Shown in pieces: positions 60,678 to 64,000 of a DNA stretch of 64,000 bases (positions within the stretch are counted from its first letter, which is position 1; every line of letters begins with the position of its first letter). The translations under genes and the position numbers were made by a program. Below the pieces are notes generated by a model. It was not told where the DNA came from, made no database searches, and saw only the letters and a list, made by a program, of their open reading frames with translations. The stretch spans positions 124,001 through 188,000 of the forward strand of contig CABIZF010000004.1 in assembly GCA_902363135.1 (NCBI GenBank), written 5' to 3'. Source of the DNA: Lachnospiraceae bacterium. Its GTDB lineage: Bacteria; Bacillota; Clostridia; Lachnospirales; Lachnospiraceae.

Positions 60678-62405
60678 TCATCCCGGAATCAGCAGCTGCA
60701 AAAGCTTCACAACGGGGCCAATGTTTGACAGCCACGGGAAGCGCAGGCCGGAAAGAAATGAAAGTGACTCACACCAGGCCGGAATATATACAGAAAGAAA
60801 TGCACTGGCCCATACATGTACGACCGCATACAAAAGCGGCAGCATCAGAAGCGGAACCATCCACTTCCGGAAGCACAGGGTCAGGACACGCTCTGTCCCG
60901 GCGGCGGTAAAATACATCACAGGGATGATAAAGGTCATAATATACCGTCCCTGCGGCTGAAAATCGTCGGTGTACGAATACACTAACGACAGCAACACTG
61001 GTATTATGATACAGCAAACAAGCGAAAACTGCAATATGAAGAAATTCGCAGACGAAAGCACCTGATTTTCCACCGTAAATGCCGGATGCTCAGACCCGCT
61101 GATCACTGCAAGCCCTCTGCGGTATTTTGCGACCACAGGACATTCCCTTTTCCGATTCAGCCACACTCCGATGCCCCACAGCGCAGTCAGGATGGTATGC
61201 ACCAGAATCCCAAGTATTCCAAGCACGAACAATTTTTTATGGATCCCGTAAATATCCAATCCGAGCGGATACTCAAAAAAACCGAAATAGCCAATCGTAC
61301 TGCGATAGGTCGTCGTCGCCCATTCCATACCGCCGTCGACCTCTTTTTTCAGCATTTCCTCCAGCGATTTTCCCTGCTCCTTCACGGACTGCTTCACAGA
61401 AGGCTTGTATTCTTCCTGTGCATATTTCTCTCCGTACTTCGCCGGAGTGGACAGTCCCAGAAAATCTCCGTCATAGAGTATGGCACAGCGGATGAACCAC
61501 CAGCCGCACAGCAAAAAGACAATTCCTGTGATGAACAGTCCACGCTTCAAAACCACGACCACACAGTCCTTCGCGCCGCGCTTTCCGTAAAATACAATCA
61601 TGGAGCCGACAAACAGCACGACCGACATCAGTGCAAAGCCATATGCATTAAAATAAGACAATGCACAGCACGACACGCCGATTGCAAGTCCGGTACAGCT
61701 TCTCCGATCCCATCTTTTCTCTATCCCGATCAACCAGTAGTTGAAAATCATTGCAGTGGAGAATAGTGCGATACCATCCGTATTGACATATACAAATAAG
61801 TAGAGCAGCTGTGGCAGCAGCGCCAGAAGCGCCACAAAATACACCCGGAAAATGCCGCGTCTGAACAGCCGGCGCGAAATCTGCAGCACATACCAGTAGA
61901 AGCCCATCCCGAGCAGCACATTGATAAACCGGGCTGCCATCAAAAGCGCATGCTCCGAAGAGTTAAACACAGAGACAAGCTTCATCAGATAGCCGCCGAA
62001 AATATAAGGCAGAATCGGATGAAAGCCGTAGGAAATCCCCCACAGTTTATTTCGGATCTCCGGATCCCCTCCGTGCGGCAGCGTCCCGTGCCGGTAAATA
62101 TACTGCGGAATCAGATAGCGCATTTCCTCATCCGGCCCACCGTTCAGCGGGAGGATCCATGCAAGGAAAAAGAGTAATGCACCCATCACAAAAACAAAGG
62201 CCAGATCAAAACGATGTGCATTTATGAATCTGTGGCCTGCATTCTGATCTTTCGGCAGCACATTGGATGCCTGCCTCGTCTTTTTCTTATCCTGCTCACC
62301 GGCTTCCTTTCCGGCTGTCCTTTCGACCTGCTTTGCCTCCGGATCATCCCAGATCACATTGCAGAGCTGATTCCACTTTTTTTGCAATGAAGCTGTTGCG
62401 CTCAT
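60678..62405 (-). CDS. DUF2142/GT39-like polytopic membrane protein
   Basis: A 575-residue protein. A charged cytoplasmic N-terminus (1-70) precedes about eleven helices. The first outer loop contains LNGGPDEEMRYLIPQYIYRH, the acidic motif of DUF2142 and GT-C enzymes. A longer outer loop (about 310-370, rich in Lys and Glu) lies between helices seven and eight. These proteins are thought to act as lipid-linked sugar transferases at the outer face, without a fixed substrate. AAGGAG lies six bases before ATG. It is 30 bases upstream of the transaminase in the same operon. Confidence 0.75.
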   Translation of the reverse strand: MSATASLQKKWNQLCNVIWDDPEAKQVERTAGKEAGEQDKKKTRQASNVLPKDQNAGHRFINAHRFDLAFVFVMGALLFFLAWILPLNGGPDEEMRYLIPQYIYRHGTLPHGGDPEIRNKLWGISYGFHPILPYIFGGYLMKLVSVFNSSEHALLMAARFINVLLGMGFYWYVLQISRRLFRRGIFRVYFVALLALLPQLLYLFVYVNTDGIALFSTAMIFNYWLIGIEKRWDRRSCTGLAIGVSCCALSYFNAYGFALMSVVLFVGSMIVFYGKRGAKDCVVVVLKRGLFITGIVFLLCGWWFIRCAILYDGDFLGLSTPAKYGEKYAQEEYKPSVKQSVKEQGKSLEEMLKKEVDGGMEWATTTYRSTIGYFGFFEYPLGLDIYGIHKKLFVLGILGILVHTILTALWGIGVWLNRKRECPVVAKYRRGLAVISGSEHPAFTVENQVLSSANFFILQFSLVCCIIIPVLLSLVYSYTDDFQPQGRYIMTFIIPVMYFTAAGTERVLTLCFRKWMVPLLMLPLLYAVVHVWASAFLSVYIPAWCESLSFLSGLRFPWLSNIGPVVKLLQLLIPG

Positions 62406-62501
62406 AGTCTCTCCTTGGATTTTGGATTTTAGATTTTCGTTTTTTGTTTCTTTATTTCTGCTGTTTTTACCTGCCCTGCAGCACAGACGGGCTTCTGCTT
62501 T

Positions 62502-64000
62502 CTACAATCTCAGAGAAAAATCCGCCTTATCCAGTGACAGGTTCGGATTGTAATACGGATCGCCCGCCTTGATATCCTCTCCCCAGCGTGCGAGGAACTG
62601 CGCAATCTCGCCGTTAAAGCGCTCGATCTTTTCCTGTGTATTTTCCAGTCCACGTGATTTGGACTCGAAATGATACAGCTCCGCCCCTGGATTATAGACG
62701 ACGAGATATCCTGCTTTGCGCACCTTCATGCAGAAATCAATATCATTAAATGCCACACGCAGATCTTCTGACATACCGCCAACCTCCCGATAAACGGACG
62801 TCTTTACCATCAGGCAGGCCGCTGTGACCGCACTGTAATCCTGTCTGCAGATGATCCGTGAGAAATAACCGTTATCTCCTCGTTTTTCTCCGATAAACGC
62901 ATGCCCCGCGATACCTCCGAAGCCGAGCACGACACCGGCATGCTGAATCGTATCATCTCCATAATAGAGCAGCGCGCCGGTGATTCCGACCTCCGGTCTC
63001 TGACACGGTCCGAGCAGCTGCCGCAGACAATCCCCGTGAATCATTTCCGTATCATTGTTCAAAAGCAGCAGGTAAGCCCCCTTTGCATGTGCCGCACCGA
63101 AATTATTGATCGCAGAAAAATTGAAGCTGCCCTCGTAACGGAGCACACGGATCCTCGCATCCTGTCGCTCCAGCTCCTCATATCCGGCAAACGTCTCCGG
63201 CTCCGTGCTGTTGTTCTCAATAATCAGGATTTCATAATTCTCATAATCCGACTGTTCGGTAATCGAGCGGATGCAGGTCTGCAGATCCACAAGATGATCC
63301 TTATTCGGAATCAGAATGGAAATCATCGGATCATCTGTGATCGCGAATTCCGTCTCGTACAGCCCCGGATATTCGCCCTCCCTCACCGCAGCCACGATCC
63401 CGAGCCGGTCATAATGTGCCTGAACCGCCCGGCGTCCTGCTTCAAATGCATAGCGCTTGCTCTCGGGATTCTCTGCTGTAGAGTCCTGATGACTCCTCCA
63501 GTGGTACAGAATCTTCGGAATGTGCCGGATCTGTCCCGGTGTCGTCTGTTCCGTACAGCGCAGTACAAAGTCATAGTCCTGTGCGCCGTCATAGTCCGCA
63601 TCCAGATAGCCGACACGCTGCTGCAGATCGTCTTTTACAACGACCAGATGGCAAAAATAGTTCATGCTTTCAAGCAGATCCGGATTGTAATCTGATTTAA
63701 AATGCGGCTCAAAATAACGCTTTCCCGCACCGTCTACCTTGTCCTCATCGCTGTAGATCAGCTCTGTATCCGGATAATCATTCAAAAGCCGCACACATTC
63801 ATAGAGGGCATCCGGTGAAAAGAGATCATCGTGATCGCCAAATGCGATAAAATCTCCGGTTGCCGCCCAGAGCGCCGCATTCGTATTTTCGGAGATGCGA
63901 AGCTGCTGCCCATTGTGCAGTGCCCGGATCACGCCCGGATGCCCGCTCTCCTTCTGTTCGCGGACGAGCCGGTCCAGCAGGGCGGTCAGTGGGGAATCCG
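62502..64000 (-). CDS. Large GT2 family glycosyltransferase (5' end outside window)
   Basis: The frame is open to the right window edge; about 498 codons are seen and the N-terminus is missing. The visible part holds the rest of a first GT-A domain (ISENTNAALWAATGDFIAFG, DHDDLFSPDALYECV, YSDEDKVDGAG) and a complete second (ISILIPNKDHLVDLQTCIRS, LLLLNNDTEMIHGD, VAFNDIDFCMKVRKAGYLVV), ending NLSLDKADFSLRL. It is a paralogue of the 57702-59528 gene in the same operon, which suggests two related transfer steps on one polymer. The 96-base gap to the next gene shows no terminator. Confidence 0.9.
   Translation of the reverse strand, partial: DSPLTALLDRLVREQKESGHPGVIRALHNGQQLRISENTNAALWAATGDFIAFGDHDDLFSPDALYECVRLLNDYPDTELIYSDEDKVDGAGKRYFEPHFKSDYNPDLLESMNYFCHLVVVKDDLQQRVGYLDADYDGAQDYDFVLRCTEQTTPGQIRHIPKILYHWRSHQDSTAENPESKRYAFEAGRRAVQAHYDRLGIVAAVREGEYPGLYETEFAITDDPMISILIPNKDHLVDLQTCIRSITEQSDYENYEILIIENNSTEPETFAGYEELERQDARIRVLRYEGSFNFSAINNFGAAHAKGAYLLLLNNDTEMIHGDCLRQLLGPCQRPEVGITGALLYYGDDTIQHAGVVLGFGGIAGHAFIGEKRGDNGYFSRIICRQDYSAVTAACLMVKTSVYREVGGMSEDLRVAFNDIDFCMKVRKAGYLVVYNPGAELYHFESKSRGLENTQEKIERFNGEIAQFLARWGEDIKAGDPYYNPNLSLDKADFSLRL

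Overview
The window reads as a chromosomal segment of an anaerobic, low-to-mid-GC Firmicute, most likely a gut Lachnospiraceae-type clostridium. The grounds are an ethanolamine microcompartment gene, a glucose PTS operon with PRD antiterminator, a Bce-type antimicrobial peptide module, a T-box leader, a Rho with a long disordered insert, LCP and NlpC/P60 wall proteins, strong GGAGG ribosome binding sites and Gram-positive synteny (rpmE-rho, prfA-prmC). No rRNA, tRNA or CRISPR array was seen.

Layout. 1-718: end of an ethanolamine operon (eutS, eutP). 831-3450: GH4 glycosidase divergent from an AraC-type regulator. 3502-8447: a ptsG-licT-ptsH-ptsI operon on the minus strand, preceded by a consensus promoter, a RAT antiterminator site and an overlapping terminator. 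8683-14155: surface and membrane accessory genes (SGNH hydrolase with wall-binding repeats, acyltransferase, a duplicated CmpB-type membrane protein, a secreted protein), plus HipA and AraC relics and tandem repeats. 14382-19546: GNAT plus BceRS-BceAB, with a BceR-type operator before the ABC genes. 19828-22281: an LtaS-like sulfatase.

22608-33342 is the most distinctive part: a hydroaromatic (quinate/shikimate) island. It holds two YdiB-like shikimate/quinate dehydrogenases, a large Fe-S/FMN/FAD enoate-reductase-type enzyme, a LysR regulator, a type I dehydroquinate dehydratase and a chorismate mutase-shikimate kinase fusion. Its MFS and TRAP transporters survive only as scars around an IS200/IS605 element, with an intact TnpB and a broken TnpA. 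An intact BASS-family symporter follows, behind a T-box leader that I read as isoleucine-specific.

33942-52870 is mostly housekeeping: MBL-fold hydrolase, prfA-prmC-YqhQ, rpmE, rho, a CNNM/CorC protein, an NlpC/P60 wall hydrolase, trkH-trkA potassium uptake, an aminotransferase, yqeY, the primary sigma factor and a ClpX-like ATPase. 52934-64000 is a minus-strand cell-surface polysaccharide locus: four GT2 glycosyltransferases (one running off the window), a DUF2142/GT39-like membrane protein, a WecE-type sugar aminotransferase, a polyprenyl sugar-phosphate transferase and an LCP ligase.

A mobile palindromic repeat of about 121 bp with 9-bp terminal inverted repeats occurs twice complete (19693-19814, 41181-41301) and several times in part.
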